The notes beneath the pieces were generated by a model, which ran no database searches, was not told the DNA's origin, and saw only the letters and a list, made by a program, of their open reading frames with translations. DNA of 14,292 nucleotides from CAZAGT01 sp964484515 (GTDB lineage: Bacteria > Desulfobacterota > DSM-4660 > Desulfatiglandales > HGW-15): NCBI GenBank assembly GCA_964484515.1, contig CAZAGT010000107.1, positions 1-14,292 of the forward strand, given 5' to 3'. The position numbers and the translations under genes are program-made. Below are positions 13,074 to 14,292 of this stretch, in pieces (within the stretch, counting starts at the first letter, position 1; each line of letters begins with the position of its first letter).

Positions 13074-13895
13074 CTATTTCATCTTGGCGGCGAGCCATTC
13101 CATCGCCCCTTTCGTGGCCTTCCACGCCGCCTTGTTTCCGTAAGCATAGAGCACAGCCTCGTTGTCATCACCGAAACCGTAATAATCGGGAAGGGTGCGG
13201 GGCATTTTCTTGCGGCCCAGGAGGTAGGAAGGCACGCTCTTGTTCTCATCAAGCGCCGCCTTCAGTGACTTGTCGGCCGCCGGGGAGTCGCCGTACTTGC
13301 GGAAATCCAAAAGCGCCCTCGAGTACATCCAGACGGCCATGCCGTCTTCCTCGTACTGCTTGTGCAATTTCTCGGCCTCCTCGTCTCGGCCAAGCTCGAT
13401 GAGGCACGACATCAGCAGGTCGCGGACGCCCTGATTGTCGTTGGGGTTGAGCCTGAGCATGTCTAAATAATGCTCGACGGCTTCGTCTCGTTGCCCCGCT
13501 TCCCAGAGGTTCTGCGCCAATCCGGCCCGGGCGCGCATGTATGGCCGAGTCTCCAAAAGCCCCCAGAAATAACCGACGTCCTCTTTGAAGGTCTTCTTCC
13601 CGAGCGCCCGCTCCCCGGCCTCGACTCCCTTTTGGTACAGGTCGATGGCTTCCTCAACCGTCTTCGCCGTCTCCTGGGCTAGAAGAACGTAAGCGTCCGC
13701 GCAGTCGGCGGATATGGTGAGCGCCTTCTTGGCCAGGGCCACGGCGCGCTGGCGCGTGGGAGCCTCCCAGGCGTCGTACATGATCTCCTGGGCCTCGTCC
13801 ACGGCGCTTCGTCTGCTCTGGCCCAGAGTGTCGGAACGACCTCGCTTGGTCTTCTTCGCCGGTGTCTTTTTCTTGGCGGTCTTTTTTTGAGTCAG
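13074..13895 (-). CDS. Tetratricopeptide-repeat protein, ST7-like (273 aa), probable CTG start
   Basis: Helical repeats fit TPRs throughout (ALTISADCADAYVLLAQE; YMRARAGLAQNLWEAGQRDE; HYLDMLRLNPNDNQGVRDLL), with an ST7/TPR-like layout and an aromatic C-terminus (LPDYYGFGDDNEAVLYAYGN). Such proteins act as protein-binding scaffolds, here probably cytoplasmic. The shortest conventional start is GTG 13802, which has no Shine-Dalgarno. The frame stays open upstream and encodes a Lys/Ala-rich tail (TQKKTAKKKTPAKKTKRGRS). No ATG, GTG or TTG occurs before the in-frame stop at 13958. CTG at 13895 has AAAGGA at 6 nt and overlaps the stop of a preceding small ORF as CTGA, so I take it as the start. If wrong, the gene is 13074-13802. 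The basic tail could bind nucleic acid. Confidence 0.75.
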   Translation of the reverse strand: MTQKKTAKKKTPAKKTKRGRSDTLGQSRRSAVDEAQEIMYDAWEAPTRQRAVALAKKALTISADCADAYVLLAQETAKTVEEAIDLYQKGVEAGERALGKKTFKEDVGYFWGLLETRPYMRARAGLAQNLWEAGQRDEAVEHYLDMLRLNPNDNQGVRDLLMSCLIELGRDEEAEKLHKQYEEDGMAVWMYSRALLDFRKYGDSPAADKSLKAALDENKSVPSYLLGRKKMPRTLPDYYGFGDDNEAVLYAYGNKAAWKATKGAMEWLAAKMK

Positions 13896-13969
13896 TGGAT
13901 TTCCTTTAGGCGGTTCAAAACCGCGTCCCGGACTTTCCAGGCCAATTCGACCTCCTCAGGCGGCCTCAT
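13892..13969 (-). CDS. Small ORF (25 aa) coupled to the TPR gene
   Basis: ATG 13969, preceded by GGGAAGG, opens a 25-codon frame (MRPPEEVELAWKVRDAVLN and on) that looks like a charged amphipathic helix. It overlaps the end of the nucleotidyltransferase relic by 14 nt and its TGA overlaps the TPR start codon (CTGA). It may be a real small coupling ORF or the tail of a degraded gene. I do not recognise it. Confidence 0.4.
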   Translation of the reverse strand: MRPPEEVELAWKVRDAVLNRLKEIH

Positions 13970-14161
13970 AAATCACCTTCCCGTACTTGTTGGCCGGATA
14001 GGCGATGCCGCCGATGACGCCCTTACTTTCCTCGAACCATTCGCTTGAGATCACGATGATGTCGAACGGGTAGCCAAGCCCGCAAAGCATTTCTCTGAGC
14101 CGCACGCTTTTTTGCGCTGATCGCCGGGGTCTCTCTCTACAATGAGCCGGTCGATGTCACT
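13956..14161 (-). pseudogene. Nucleotidyltransferase (MNT-type) relic, 5'-truncated and frameshifted
   Basis: The minus strand from 14161 reads SDIDRLIVERDPGDQRKK, the two-aspartate motif of MNT-type nucleotidyltransferases, and then goes out of frame at a run of six A (plus-strand T 14108-14113). One more A restores the frame: SVRLREMLCGLGYPFDIIVI, including the third aspartate (PFDIIV), then EWFEESKGVIGG and a stop at 13956. The glycine-serine motif normally 10-15 residues before SDID is missing; another frame there ends in YVTVEIEPKE. Such proteins are commonly the antitoxin of HEPN/MNT pairs, but no HEPN partner is in the window. Confidence 0.65.
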
Positions 14162-14255
14162 CCTTGGGCTCGATTTCAACCGTCACATATTGGATGTTTC
14201 TTTCTCGTCCCTGCCTTTAAAATATGTTTTACCTCATTAATTGAACAAAGTAAAC

Positions 14256-14272
14256 CACCGGCTATGCCGGTG
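14256..14272. repeat. GC-rich hairpin near the right edge
   Basis: CACCGGC-TAT-GCCGGTG is a perfect 7-bp stem with a 3-nt loop in otherwise AT-rich DNA. Read leftward it is followed by GTTTACTTTG, so it could be a terminator; it also resembles the subterminal hairpins of IS200/IS605-type elements or REPs. The sequence ends too soon to decide. Confidence 0.4.
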
Positions 14273-14292
14273 AGAATTTACGAGGCTTAGCC

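Overview
The window looks like a chromosome segment of an anaerobic, moderately GC-rich bacterium, most likely a Desulfobacterota-type sulfate reducer or syntroph. This rests on a benzoyl-CoA-type molybdenum hydroxylase operon carrying the extra [4Fe-4S] cysteines of 4-hydroxybenzoyl-CoA reductase, a neighbouring Mo/W-bisPGD oxidoreductase, and IclR and MarR regulators. The taxon is inferred from gene content only; there is no rRNA or tRNA here.

Left part (1-5850), metabolic. A truncated Mo/W-bisPGD oxidoreductase runs off the left edge on the minus strand. It is divergent from a MarR regulator, and the gap holds two tandem 14-bp near-palindromes spaced 15 bp apart. Convergent to marR is a tightly packed minus-strand operon: IclR regulator, FAD/[4Fe-4S] subunit, 2x[2Fe-2S] subunit and molybdopterin subunit. 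Subunit sizes and cysteine spacing match the HcrB/HcrC/HcrA type, so the likely job is reductive dehydroxylation of a hydroxyaromatic acyl-CoA, or a related hydroxylase reaction. IclR and MarR are the likely local regulators.

Middle part (5850-10780), accessory. A two-gene minus-strand operon encodes a 1232-aa protein, with a DUF559/Vsr-like PD-(D/E)XK nuclease fused to a divergent RecQ-type helicase, and a 133-aa coiled-coil protein with one C-terminal membrane anchor. The two genes overlap by 8 nt. The module is bracketed by two direct copies of a ~120-bp sequence (6109-6228 and 10654-10777, about 94% identical apart from one 4-nt indel). A relic of an IS1380-family transposase lies immediately upstream of the helicase, in the same reading frame. 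This is the best candidate in the window for an undescribed, probably anti-phage or anti-plasmid, system.

Right part (10780-14292), decaying accessory DNA mixed with ordinary genes. An XRE regulator has a near-consensus promoter that predicts a leaderless mRNA. It overlaps by 4 nt a pseudogene of the COG3044 'ABC-ATPase' family, which has lost its whole middle. A chain of hairpins of unknown nature follows. Then come a class I SAM methyltransferase with its own terminator, and a TPR protein that probably starts at a CTG codon overlapping the stop of a 25-codon ORF. The edge holds a nucleotidyltransferase (MNT) relic broken at a 6-base homopolymer, and a short GC-rich hairpin.
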